Below the pieces are notes generated by a model, which was given only the letters and a program-made list of their open reading frames with translations, was not told where the DNA came from and did not search any database. Made by a program: the position numbers and the translations under genes. 64,000 nucleotides of DNA from NCBI RefSeq assembly GCF_015706575.1, contig NW_024037055.1, forward strand, positions 15,042,262 through 15,106,261, in the 5' to 3' direction. The stretch comes from Patiria miniata. Lineage: Eukaryota > Echinodermata > Asteroidea > Valvatida > Asterinidae. This document shows, piece after piece, positions 47,301-58,221 of the stretch (positions within the stretch are counted from its first letter, which is position 1; the number at the start of each line of letters is the position of its first letter).

Positions 47301-50300
47301 CACACAGGCGACCTACAACCTGACCCTAGTGGACAGTGATTCCATTCGGTTCTGGGTAGAGGCCAGGGACATTGCTGGCCACTTTGTGAGGGACAGTGTG
47401 TTAGTTCACGCTGATTCATCCCCTCCGACGATTCAAGATTTCAAGCTCATACCTGGTTTGTCGGGTATAAGGTAAGATTCTAAACTTCCCCACCTAAGCT
47501 ATGAAAACTACAAAATCAAACTAATACTAGGTGTTATTTTTTCCTCTTTTTTGAATTTCAGCCATAACAGACTTGCTACAAACCGAGGCTTCTGTTTTTT
47601 TCATTGCAGCGTGGAGTGTACGACTTTTGATGAACACAGCGGTGCAAACACTGTCAAATGGCGACTCTTTCACGTCGATAACGGCACCGAGATGGAACAC
47701 GTCAGTGAAACAACTCCAGTTGAACATATTGTAAGAACAAGATGAGGACTGGCCTTGTATTGAAACAGTCTTGACTTGTAAATGTTACACCAAATTAGAT
47801 TAACCTTTCTATTTAGAGTTTCCAAAAACAAGTTCATGGAAACAGCTAGGCATGTAAAAATTTAATATTGTATTTTTGTTACAAACCTGGAAATATTTCT
47901 GTAATTTTTCAGGATCCTGAGGGCTGCAATCCTGCAACCTGCCTTTGTGTCCCGATTGGTGACTGCTACTCCACAAACTACAAACCTTCGTTCGTCGTTG
48001 ACGACCGTGCCTTTGAGTACTACATCACACTGACGGTCACCAACCACGCTGGACTTGCAACTTCCGCGACATTTAAAGTAGGTGTTAGGGGAGTATATTT
48101 TATGGATATGATCGGACAGGAACACGACAGCAGATTGCTACAGGGATGGAGATTTCCAAAATTGGGACAAAATTGGGACAACGAAAATGGCTAAGGAGAC
48201 GAACAAATATTTTACAACGTAGTATATAACGATTGCCCTTTTTCGCACATGCCATGCCCTAAGCCTGAATGCGTCGCAAGAATGTATGTAATTGTTCCAA
48301 GAGCGCCACAAATTCCCTGAAAGTCTGCGATAATTGCATATAGGGGGCCTCTAAGGCCACCCTGGGGTTTCCTTCAAGTTAAAGTATCCGTATCCTAGCC
48401 CACACTGCACTGATTGCATAGGGGTTCTCTTAGAGCCTCCTAGGATGTTCTCCAAGTTTAATAGAGCATCCCAGCTCACACTGCTCTGATTGCTTAGATG
48501 TTCTGTAGGGGGCTCTCTTAGAGCATCCCATGCATTCTTAGAGCATTGCGGGAGTTGTTATCATCCCTGCTCACACTGCACTGATTGCAAATGGTTCACT
48601 TAGAGCATCAAGAGGAAGTCTCACAGAGCATAATCAGCCAACACTTTCATGGGGTACTCCTAGAGCACCCCTTGGGTTCAGTAAGAGCATCCCGACCCAG
48701 CTTTTAGGGCTCTCTTAGAGCATCCGGGAGAGTCTCTTAGAGTATATTAGTCCACATTGCACTGATTACATACGTGTTCATTAGAGCACCCCAGGGAGTT
48801 AACTTCACTTTTACATCGATCAACATCAGTTTTACTTTTACACATGGCTTTAACATACCATTAACAACAACAAATCACTTAAACTAAAAGTCGATTTTTT
48901 TTGGTATCGTTTTAGACTGAATGGAGAGTGACTCCAGACAATGTGGACCAAACAGCCGAATCTCTGGCCAAACAAACCAACGACACTTCCTCCATCAGTG
49001 CCGATGATGTAGCTACCGCGGCCGACCTGTTGGACAGCATTGCCAACGCCCAAGACACATCCCCAGATGTAGGTTTAGTAAACTCTGGAATTTGTTTGGA
49101 TTTGGTGTCGTACACTTTTAACCAATTACAATTCCACTTGTGCATGCATTTAGCTCACATTTGTCTCAAAAAAACTAGCCACAACTGATTTAGCCACGAT
49201 GTTTTAATCAAGCATAACCTATACAGGTGACAGCGAATGTCATCAAGATCGTGAACAACCTTCTGCAAGTAGACACTGGGGAACTATATAAGACAACGAA
49301 TACGTCACGCATTGTCCGGGCTCTGGAGAAGCAGATTGCAAACGTTCTCGCCGCGGGGAAGAACGTCAGTGAGGTGACGAGCAGCGTCGCGGTCATTGCG
49401 ATGAACCTGGATCCCAGTTTGGTTGTGGAAGGGCTGCAGTTTGTAGCTCTGTCTGACAGGGGAGAGACTACATCTCTTTTGGATGATAACTTTGAGGTTT
49501 ACTACGGCACCAACAGCACGGACGTCCCTTTAGAGAAAGTTGAAGCTTCAGTCAAAATACCAGACGTCGTACTGAATCAGCTTCCACCAGGTGAGATATG
49601 GACCATATGATGGTGGATCCAGCATTTACGGAGGTGGGGGGGGGGGCAAAAATGGAGGCGAAACCCGATCATACAAAGCATGGCATAGATACGCTCATGC
49701 GGGTGAAAATGTCTGTCTTTGAAGTGATGAAATAACAAGTTGAAGGCAGATATACAAGCATGCATTCATCAATTCAAACTTTGCAAACCAAAAAAACAGG
49801 TTTGTGAAAACCAAACAAATTACGTTGGACCTGTGTTTTTTTACAGTTTCAATATTACTTCAAGCTCGGTGCTGTGTGAGCCATCTGAGAAACTAGCAGG
49901 AAATACATCACATATTACTCAAGTAGGACCTGAACCCACTCAAGTTTACATCTTAACCACCCAAGTAGAGTCCCATTGCACCTGTAACGGGGCCAAATGA
50001 ATGGTTTATAGCCTTGTTGCTTTACTCTGTTCTGCTGATGACAAGTGTGGATTTCTTTAATTTGTGTGTACCTCAGACCACCCAGTTCAGGTCAGTTTTG
50101 TCCTGTATGACAGCAGCAATCTCTTCCGATCCCAACGCATTGAGGACAGTCAGTCTACGGAAAATCCTCAGACTATCGGTTGTCTAATCATCTCTGCCAG
50201 TCTGCTGAATGTCAGCATCACCGATCTCCCTCAAGAAAGACCTGTTGTAATCACCTTCAATCTACACCAAGTAAGATTTAAGGAAATTGTGTAGTTACGG

Positions 50301-53300
50301 GCCCTGTTCTTATTAAGAGAACGAAATCCACATTTACGTTAATTGACTCGCTAACTCGCGACATTTTAAACCGTAAAAAAATGATGTGGATAGAATTTTT
50401 GTGCAACCCAGAAAAACAAAGATGGTGATTACCGCAATGCACCGTGAAAGCACAAAACCATGTTAATTCACATGGCATCAATTGAAAAATGCATAAACAT
50501 ATCACATTTGCTGACAAAGATACTCTTTAAATTTAGAATTAAAAAAAAATGCTTAAGGTTGCAGGAGTCATTTTCGAATCATGTTAAAACTAAAGGACTA
50601 AAAAAGAGGGCCTCGTAACTTCACATTCGTCACATTTTTTTTAACCTATACGACAGTTGTAGAGTAACTGACTGAACTCTTGCAATGTAGACAGGTTGTA
50701 GACTGGTAGAGTGAGCCGGGCAGTGCTGTTATATAGGATTACCCTGTTATGACATGATAAAGAACTTGAATTCATACTGTAGCCACTGCAGTCTGATTTG
50801 TGAGCCTGATTTGTGAGCCTGTGTGGTTCTATATTTAGGCGTTCCGCCAAAATGGCCACTCCCATCAAACGGAGACCTGCATCTTCTGGGATTTCAGTCT
50901 TCGTGACGGCATCGGTGATTGGTCAACAGAAGGCTGCAGGAAAGGCCAGCCGACCAATGGGAGAATAGTTTGCCTGTGTGACCACGCCACCAATTTTGCC
51001 GTACTTGTGGTGAGACGATAATAGGGGGAATTACCTCTACGTTGTTTTTTTTTTGGGGGGGGGGGGGAGCAGGCTTTGTTTCTCTGTTTTTTCAGGGGAA
51101 AATTAAGCTTTAACTTCAGTTCACTTGTTAATCGTAAAGCTTACGTTTGAACAAGATATCACCCAAATAAGGATATAAACGAACACAATCTCTCAGTAAT
51201 TAGTGAAATTGTAATCGAGTCCTTTAAGGATTTGAAGGATTCTTGGAACAGTCTATTTTTTGCTATCGGAGAGTTAAGTTAAGTTAAGTGTCGGAAACAA
51301 CGTGCATGGACTGCCTGGCACTTGCGGTGCTAAAACTATGTCAGCACTGGACATAAAATTTATTTTGGTATAACTTGATCTTCAGATACAATGAACAATT
51401 TCTGTTTATCTTTTGCCAGTAGAGTGTTGCTCAACCATGAGTCCATGTACCACCTCAAACCGCCTAGCCCATTAGTCCCTGTACAGGGTGAGTGAAACAA
51501 AAACCGAAAGCCAAATGTTGGGACCATTGTTTTAGTGACGTTCTGCATGTATCACTTTCAAAATCAAGGATATGAAAGTCCAATTCATAAGCTTTTTTTT
51601 AGTACAAGAATCATTCAAATCACTTATGTACTTTTTGAGTTACGGAATTTTAAACACAACCACTGTTTTAAGGTTCTGTTCACGGATCGCAAAAAAATTC
51701 GGTGTTCTTTCAGCAAAACGAAAACAAATCACATAGGGATGTGTGTGAATTGTTTTCGTCTTGCTGAAAGAGCGCAAACCATTTTGGTGATCCGTGGACA
51801 GAACTTTAAAACGGTGGTTGTGTTTAAAATTCCATAACTTGAAAAGTACATACGTGATTCAAACAACTTTCATACTAAAAGAAAGCTCATGAATTGGGCT
51901 TTCATATACTAGATATTGAAAGTGCTACATGCAGAACTTCAATAAAACGATAGTCCCGACATTTGGGTTTCGTTTTTTTTTACTCAACCTGTACTGCCCC
52001 AATCTTCCTCACCACTGTATGGTTTTATGGATTTATCCCTGAAGAAATACAATGTAATACAATCTAGTACAGATGCTGGTGGTTTGAAAGAGTTACTTAA
52101 TCATTGCAGACAAGTCCCATGAACACCGTGGACGAAGATGCAGAAGATCTTGTATCGCAATCCAACGATTCGTCCTCAATTGACGCCGGCGCCTTCGATC
52201 AAATAGCAGACCAGCTTGATGACATTGTCAACTCTCAAGATACGTCCCCGGAAGTGAGTTATTCATTTTGCATATTTTTTTTTTTAATCACAAGACAACC
52301 ATCTTTTGAAATGATCCCTGGGAAAGTTTAAACAGAGCAAAATTAATAAATAAATTGTGCGCATATGCATGTTATTATACACAACTGACAAATTAAACAA
52401 TAGGGCCTTATTATAAAATTGAACAAAGTTATTATGACCACCGGAACACTGTACTGGGACTCTCTACCAACTATCCATGCCAACTCTGATCCCTAGTCCT
52501 CTGTTATTTATTCCCCATTAATTGTGAAAAAAATATACTTTGAACTTATGTAAAGGTGTATTCAAATTTGTATTCATTCAGTTTGCTCTTTGTGTTAAAG
52601 ACTTCGTGAATAGGGACAAAATAAAGATGGCCGAGCACCCAACATTTCATTTAGGGCAAATATGAAATATCGCACTGGAATCAAATATTACTCAGGTCAC
52701 GGCAAATGTCATCAAAGTCGTGAACAACCTCCTACAAGTGGATACCCGAGAATTCAACGATTCGGAAAGCGCGGCCAACTCTTCGTCCCGGATTGTCCGC
52801 GCCCTGGAGAGGCAGGTGTGGAATGTCCTGGCGGCGGGGAAAAACATCAGCGCGGTCACAACCAGCGTGGCAGTCGTTGCGAGTCACTTCAACGCTGGTG
52901 CTCTACTCAACGGGGTAGTGTTCGCTGGTCTTTCTGGAGGCGGTGGAAGCGAGTCACTGGCTGATGAGGATATAGGTGTCTTCCATGGTTCTGACGGGGA
53001 CATCCCCTTGGTTAAAGTAGAAGTATCCATCAAACTTCCCGAGGAAATACTGAAACTATTTCCCACAGGTAGGTATAAGCGGTGACAGTTAAATGTTTCT
53101 CGGCCAAAAATTGAATACTAGGTTCGAAACAATTGAGAAATCAGGGATGAATAAAAAAATCAAGGAGAAATCAACAACCAGGCACGTTTTCTGTATTTCT
53201 AATGATTTTGTGGCAACTTTGCTGTAGTTTATGAGCTGAATGGCTGGTCCAAGAGAGCAAGCTAATTAACGCCCTTTTCGCAACTCAGTGACTGACCCAC

Positions 53301-56300
53301 CGACTCTCACTTGTTAGCTGGGCAGTGCTATTGTTTAGGTTTACCTATAACGCCAATGAAAAAGCTAAGTCTTGCCCATTGCGTACACCAATGCATGAAA
53401 AGACTTCCAGTGAATAGCCATTTTGATTCAATTGGTAATGTTGTGGGCCGTTGGACCAGATTTACAAAACTTGCATAGCCTTTTTAACTAAGAATGTATT
53501 GTTTGAATTAATAAATTTGCACTTGGTTCGTTCCATCTGTCTTATTAAACAGGCAGTGCTGTACCCATCAGCTTCGTCATGTATGAGAACAGTAATCTCT
53601 TCCACTCCCAGCAAGTGGACAACGCCTCGTCAACGGAGTTCCCCACCGCCATCGCCAGTCGTATCATCTCTGCCAGTGTACCAAATGTCAGCATCAGTGA
53701 TCTCCCATATGACAGTCCCGTTGTCATTGCCTTTCATTTAAAACCTGTAAGATCTCAAATGTGTCGTGCTGTCTTGTAACTTGCTTTCCTCATAGTTAAA
53801 AATATACTTCGGCAGTAGTCCTGTTTTTGCTTTTGTTGTGTTTCCCTCCAACCGGCAGGAAATATTAAAAACAAGGTGCGTTTCTTAGTTCTGCCTAAAG
53901 TTAGTTTGTATGTGAAGACAGTAAACAGCTGATCATAAACTATTAAGTGGGTGGGATATTATTAAGATTGATCATATCAGAAGGGTTCCACGGTTTGTAT
54001 GCTTAGGATCACTGCAGTAAACAGTAAAAGCTGTAAGCACTAAGCATATTAAGGAAAATCGATGATTGAATAATTGAATAAAAAGTTGCCTGAGTTACCT
54101 CGTGTGGTATACGTGTTCATTATAACCAAACAGTTGCGACTTGTAGCGCAAAAACTTGCCGCGATGCCACAAATTCGGATTCGCACTTGAGCCGAGTACG
54201 AACTGGCCCTATTGTGGTTGACGCCATTTTTCTGCTCAAGTTCTTTGATCCTTCTTAATAATAATTAAATAAAATAAAAGCTTATAAAAGCGCTGGGATC
54301 TATAGCAAAACCTATTCATTGCGCTGGGGGATAAATGAGTACATTGTAATTGAATTTCCAATACCGCAGGTGATGAGTCCAATGGAGAACACCGAACAGA
54401 CGGAGACCTGCGTCTTCTGGGATTTCATTCTTCGTGACGGCATCGGTGATTGGTCACCTGAAGGTTGCAGGACAGACCAACTGACCAATGGGAGAATAGT
54501 TTGCCTGTGTGACCACGCGACCAATTTTGCCGTACTTGTGGTAAGCCTTCGTATAGGAGATAGAGAAACAAGCAAAGTAAATGTCAGGCACAGTATTTGA
54601 GACGTTGGTATCCACATGACTATTGTACATAACAATCTTCAGGTTTCCCCAAATAATTAGTCAACTTCTTTTCTTTCTTATTGCAGAATATCCATGGCAA
54701 AAAGTTCACCAGTTTGGCTTTGGATATTATCAGCAAAGCTGGATGTATTGTCTCCATCGTGGCTCTAGTCATCACCATTGCCATATACTCATCATTAAGG
54801 TAATTTGTTAGAGAATACTTTTATTTATTGAGCAGGTATTAAGTCAGTCACAAATCATTGCAATGAAAATCATTGTATTTACCTAAGACGGCTGTTTACA
54901 AAAATAGCGAGCGACCAAGCGAGCGTGCAAGTGAGTATATAATGATATTGAACTCAGAAATTGTAAGGCTCTAGCTTGACTGTTTTGGCAATCGCACCTT
55001 AACATTTAATTCAGTCACTGTAGTGTTGGAAATAACCCTGCCTATTACTCATGAAAACCGCCCAGTCTGTTCACTGTATTGCCTGAAACAACCTATTACT
55101 CACTGTAGTGACTGAAACCACACGAAAACTCTGAAGGTTTACCAATTCTTCAGTCAAACACAATCATGAGGTGCCGTGACCTTGTGTTCTGGAGCAAGTT
55201 TGTGGTCTACGGGTAATTCTGCAGGTTGTGGGTTCGAGTCCAGCCTGGGGTTGTGGTGCGTGTGCCCTTGGGCAAGGCACTTTGTCACTCATTGCTGTGA
55301 GGGCAGAGTTGGTTACTGTGAGAGGTTGATTACGGCCATTAGCGCCGAAATGGCTGCATACCGGCCGTATGTGCTCCCATAGGGAGTTGAGAAGGTTTCA
55401 AGAGTGTTGCCCATTAAAACAAGAATAATTTCAGTTGTAAAGCGCTTTGATACCCCGTTGTGGTGTAAACGCGCCATGTAAATGCTTGCTATGCTAATGG
55501 GTAAGCCGCCCTCAGGTAAACCTGTGTAGGATCGAAATGTTAGACCTGCTAATTTGTTGATTTAAATATTTCAGGTCAATCCAGTAAGTGAGCAGTTCGC
55601 AGTACTTTTATTCATTTAAAAAATATTGCTTGTTGGATGATACAGGTCGTTGAGATCGAAGACTCCCAGCCGCATCCTCATTAGCTTCTCACTGTCTCTG
55701 CTGTGTCTCTACCTGGTCTTCGTGGCAGGCATCGAGCAGACATCCTCCCGCGTGGGTTGCATCGTGGTAGCCGTCTTGATGCACTACTTCACGCTGACGT
55801 CCGTGGCCTGGATGGGCGTGGAGGCCGCGAGCATGTACCTGAAGCTGGTCAGGGTTTTCAATTCCGACGTGGAGCACTTCATGATCAAGGCGTCTGTCGT
55901 TGCTTGGGGTAGGTAATCAGAGTTCCAGTATATGTGTCCAAGTGTTGAGTCACAAAGTTTGAGCTGAGGAGTCAAATTCACAAGTCATATGGATCAATTC
56001 TGAGTCTTGAGTTAATAATCACTTAGTTCCAGTGTGAGTCCCAAGTCACTTAGGTTCAAGCCCGAATTCAGGTCTCAAGTCAGTTGGTTTGATTCTGAGT
56101 CAGAGTCTGAGTCATAAGTCATGTGGTCAAATCTGAGTCTCAGTCACGAGTCACTTAGTCCCACTCTCATCCCAAGTCACTTTGTTCAAGCCTGAGTACA
56201 GGTCTCTAGTCAGTCGGTTTGATTCTGAGTCAGAGTCTGAGTCATAAGTCATGTGGTTAAATCTGAGTCTTGAGTAACGAGTCACTGGGTGCCAGTGTAA

Positions 56301-58221
56301 GTCACAAGTCACTTTGTTCAAGTATGATTTCAGGTCTCAAGTCAGTTGGTTCGATTCCAAGTCTGAGTCACGAGTCACATGGTTCGCGTCTAAGTCTCAA
56401 GTCACTCGGTTCAAGTCCGAGTCCCAAGTCACGTGGTTCTTGTCTGAGTTCCAAGTCACTTGGTTCTAGTCTGAGTCTCAAGTCACTTTGTTTTAGTCTG
56501 AGTCCCAAGTCACTTGGTTCTAGTCTGAGTCCCAATTCACGTGGGTCTAGTCTGAGTCTCAAGTCACTTGGTTCTAGTCTGAGTCCCAAGTCACGTGGGT
56601 CTAGTCTGAATCCTAAGCCACTTGGTTCTAGTCTGAGTGCCAAGTCACTTGGTTCTAGTCTGAGTCCCAAGTCACGTGGTTCTAGTCTGAGTCCCAAGTC
56701 ATGTGGTTCTAGTCTGAGTCTCAAGTCACTTGGTTCAAGTCTGAGTCCTAAGTCACTTGGTTCTAGTCTGAGTCCCAAGTCACGTGGGTCTAGTCTGAGT
56801 CCCAAGTCACTTGGTTCTAGTCTGAGTCCCAAGTCACTTGGTTCTAGTCTGAGTCCCAAGTCACTTGGTTCAAGTCTGAGGCTCAAGTCAGTTGGCTCAA
56901 ATCTGAGTCCCAGTCTTATTTGCTTGATACAATTTCGACCCTGATGAGTCACCGCCACGATTCCCTTGGTCTGGTCCCAGTCCTGATCAAACACCTGGTT
57001 CAAGTCTTAGTGGTCTCAATTGGGTCAGAGGCCAGGACCGAGTCACAAGTCATTTTGGCCTAATCTGAGTCCCAAGTCACTTGGTTCAAGCCTGATGAGT
57101 CCATGTCTTAAGTCAGTTGGCTTGATTCTGAGTCTGAGACATGGTTGATTCTGAGTCTTAAGTATTGAGTCACATGGTTTGAGTCTGCATCCTTATTCAC
57201 TTTGTTTATTCTGAGTCCAAGCCCCGAGTCACTTGATTTGATTCCGAGTCTGTGTCACAAGTCACTTGGTTCAAGTCTGAGTCCCAATTCGCTGGTTTCA
57301 GATCTGAGTCCAATCACATGTCGAAGTCTGAGTTTGCTGTCAATGTGACTACATGGTGTATCTGTTTTACATTTAACATTTTCATTTTTTTTTAAATTTC
57401 AGGTCTTCCATCGCTCGTCATTGATGTGATACTGGCAGTAGATTATACAGTGTATGACAATGAATACAGGTCAGTCCCTACTTGGAATATTACACAAAGT
57501 AATTTTACAGCAGTCTTTATTTGACGATGGAATTTTGCTTTGCCGTGCCTTCTTTCATTGCAATATCAAAGGAAATGTCTCCGATTTCAGATAGTGGCTT
57601 AGCACTGAGGGCCTTTGCTGAGCTGCTCATTAAAATTCATTGATACAAATGTTTCTTCGCAGTTGCTTCTTGAAGCCCGGAGCTGCTTTCTTTTTCGGTC
57701 AGCTGCTTATCATAGGACTGGTCTTCCTTTTTAACGCCGTTATCTTCGTGCTGATCTCGCGCAAGTTCCTGTGCAGAGACAAGACACTCCAGAGCACCGC
57801 CAACACGAGCAAGAAGAAGCAAGGCACGACCATGAAGCGCCTGCAGAACATTGCCGCCGTCTCGTTACTGCTTGGCATGACTTGGGTCTTCGGTCTGCTG
57901 TCCATCTTCGAGGCTTCCAGCTTCGCCTTCCAGGTCATCTTTGCCGTCTGCAACTCCCTCCAGGGCCTGTTCATCTTCCTTCTGTTTGTCGTGCGCCAGG
58001 AGAAGATCCGCGCGTCTGTGATGGCCCGCCTGCGAGGACGAAACCGGGTCGATGCCAACGCGACCACCGCTGCCTCAGTCAGCAAGGTCATCAGCAACCC
58101 TGAAGAAGATAAAGAGCCAGGTTCAAATGAACTCACTGACGACAGCATACTCTCAGAAAAATACGAAAAGGATAACGGTGCTCCCAACAGCCCCGAAACA
58201 GCCGAGACTACATATCTTTAA
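38263..58221 (+). CDS. Adhesion GPCR gene C, complete, with a second GAIN-GPS cassette
   Basis: I assembled 25 exons: 38263-38353, 38637-38912, 39719-39940, 41874-42014, 42421-42525, 42831-43085, 43555-43684, 44440-44653, 45717-45909, 46455-46760, 47141-47471, 47610-47730, 47913-48077, 48916-49068, 49227-49590, 50077-50270, 50839-51009, 52110-52253, 52696-53068, 53553-53746, 54370-54540, 54687-54799, 55646-55908, 57403-57469, 57663-58221. Phases are consistent throughout, giving 1771 residues, or 1477 if the four exons 48916-51009 are skipped (also in frame). Exon lengths equal those of B except exon 9, which has 12 extra bases. The gene order, exon plan and most intron sequence match B closely, so B and C are a recent duplication. 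Differences: the extra cassette, a much shorter intron 1, and diverged N-terminal modules. Role as for gene B. Confidence 0.83.
38637..38912 (+). CDS. Gene C exon 2: WSC domain
   Basis: All WSC cysteines are kept (GCYVDK, WCIVNC, NECYCGDD, CNMTC, QTCGG). I count 11 replaced residues of 92 against the B copy, with about 3 silent codon changes. Same length (276) and phase 1-1 as in B. Confidence 0.85.
39127..39168. repeat. (GAATT)n microsatellite, about 8 units
   Basis: Short allele-like counterpart of the run in gene B intron 2. Confidence 0.9.
39719..39940 (+). CDS. Gene C exon 3: Sushi/CCP domain
   Basis: It keeps the CCP cysteines and SSWD tryptophan. From residue 28 onward I count about 17 replaced residues relative to B and about 5 silent changes in the whole exon, while the first part (CSNPYKQPSHGSYHVEYRP) is unchanged. 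The central tract YTCDSGYYFPVQPPIV differs from YTCHRGYYLPFNTSTV in B, in a loop region of the fold. Confidence 0.82.
41874..42525 (+). CDS. Gene C exons 4-5: cysteine-rich EGF-like region
   Basis: Exons 41874-42014 and 42421-42525. Exon 4 shows about nine replaced residues of 47 against B, but the cysteines and the NNGSECR end are conserved. Exon 5 shows two (WRDDSSAC versus WRKDSNAC). The EGF-like ending CTCSSGFLGPDC is intact. Confidence 0.72.
42831..48077 (+). CDS. Gene C exons 6-13: beta-rich ectodomain
   Basis: Exons 42831-43085, 43555-43684, 44440-44653, 45717-45909, 46455-46760, 47141-47471, 47610-47730 and 47913-48077 encode residues 279-850. They show far fewer changes from B than exons 2-4; exon 10 differs at only two of 102 residues. 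Exon 9 contains a 12-base tandem duplication (TATTCCGGAGTT twice), giving YSGVYSGV, and ITWQGW is ITLQGW. The same D-x-AG motifs recur. Module identity is uncertain, as for gene B. Confidence 0.65.
43813..44231 (+). mobile_element. Probable solo LTR in intron 7 of gene C
   Basis: Orthologous to 22585-23004: TGTAACGG start, GCTACA end, CTAC on both sides. It is slightly diverged (GGCTCCGGCGGAGGGGCTCC replaces a longer tract), so the insertion predates the B-C duplication. Confidence 0.55.
44684..44820. repeat. Foldback MITE in intron 8 of gene C
   Basis: CCTCTGTAC, TGACGTCACACTTTGTTTAC and CTATGG on the left pair with CCATAG, GTAAACAAAGCGTGACGTCA and GTACAGAGG on the right. Gene B lacks these bases at the same place (about 23450). 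No clear target duplication. Confidence 0.7.
44887..45235 (+). repeat. tRNA-derived SINE in intron 8 of gene C
   Basis: Same insertion as in gene B: box A TGGTCTATCGG at 44898, box B GGTTCGAGCCC at 44941. Box A has one change. Confidence 0.75.
48350..48800. repeat. Minisatellite in intron 13 of gene C
   Basis: CTCTTAGAGCATCC and TCACACTGCACTGATTGCA recur in diverged units of about 50-70 bases just before the extra GAIN-GPS cassette. Absent from gene B, as is the cassette. Confidence 0.7.
48916..51009 (+). CDS. Gene C exons 14-17: extra, diverged GAIN-GPS cassette
   Basis: Four exons (48916-49068, 49227-49590, 50077-50270, 50839-51009) encode 294 residues that parallel the ordinary GAIN-GPS exon by exon: DQTAESLAKQTNDTSSI, IVNNLLQVDT, IVRALEKQIANVLAAGKN, VSFVLYDSSNLFRSQ, then a full GPS (CIFWDFSLRDGIGDW, EGC, CLCDHATNFAVL). 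The two inner exon lengths are 364 and 194 against 373 and 194. The cassette begins and ends in phase 0, and the exons before and after it are phase 0, so it can be included or skipped without a frameshift. No stop is seen. Gene B has no trace of it between 26686 and 27369. No TM exon follows the cassette, so it cannot end a receptor by itself. Confidence 0.78.
51484..51991. mobile_element. Palindromic MITE with TA target, intron 17 of gene C
   Basis: The ends CAGGGTGAGTGAAACAAAAAC and (complement) CAGGTTGAGTAAAAAAAAAC continue into arms of over 200 bases (GGAATTTTAAACACAACC and its complement near the centre). TA flanks both ends (51482-51483, 51992-51993). Gene B has an empty site at about 27268. 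It lies between the extra GPS exon and the ordinary GAIN exons. Confidence 0.78.
52110..53746 (+). CDS. Gene C exons 18-20: ordinary GAIN domain
   Basis: Exons 52110-52253, 52696-53068 and 53553-53746 encode residues 1145-1381 of the long form. They are nearly identical to exons 14-16 of gene B (for example VDEDAEDL for VDEAAEDL, and RIVRALERQVWNVL for RVVRALERQIWNVL). Confidence 0.82.
54370..54540 (+). CDS. Gene C exon 21: membrane-proximal GPS motif
   Basis: It encodes CVFWDFILRDGIGDW, EGC and CLCDHATNFAVL. The acceptor here is single, unlike the doubled one in gene B. It joins TM1 in phase 0. It shares RTDQLTNGR with gene B, while gene A and the extra cassette of C have RKGQPTNGR. Confidence 0.85.
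54687..58221 (+). CDS. Gene C exons 22-25: seven-transmembrane domain and tail
   Basis: Exons 54687-54799, 55646-55908, 57403-57469 and 57663-58221 encode 333 residues with the TM3, TM6 and TM7 motifs named for gene B. Few residues differ from B, mostly in the tail (SVSKVISNPEED for SVSKFISNAEED). It ends TTYL. The minisatellite intron lies at 55909-57402. Confidence 0.87.
55168..55506 (+). repeat. tRNA-derived SINE in TM1-TM2 intron of gene C
   Basis: Near-identical to the copy in gene B at the same intron position (box A 55203, box B 55231), hence inserted before the duplication. Confidence 0.72.
55920..57335. repeat. 27-bp minisatellite in TM3-TM4 intron of gene C
   Basis: Same array as gene B with one or two more core units. 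Open frames on both strands arise from the unit length and are not genes. Confidence 0.92.

Noticed and set aside
48240..48800. CRISPR-like spacing of repeats
   Set aside because: Units are degenerate, without constant repeats or unique spacers, in a eukaryotic intron; this is a minisatellite.
52662..52964. Second open frame over the GAIN exon (also 27918-28220)
   Set aside because: A shadow frame of a GC-rich real exon; the phase-consistent frame gives the GAIN sequence.
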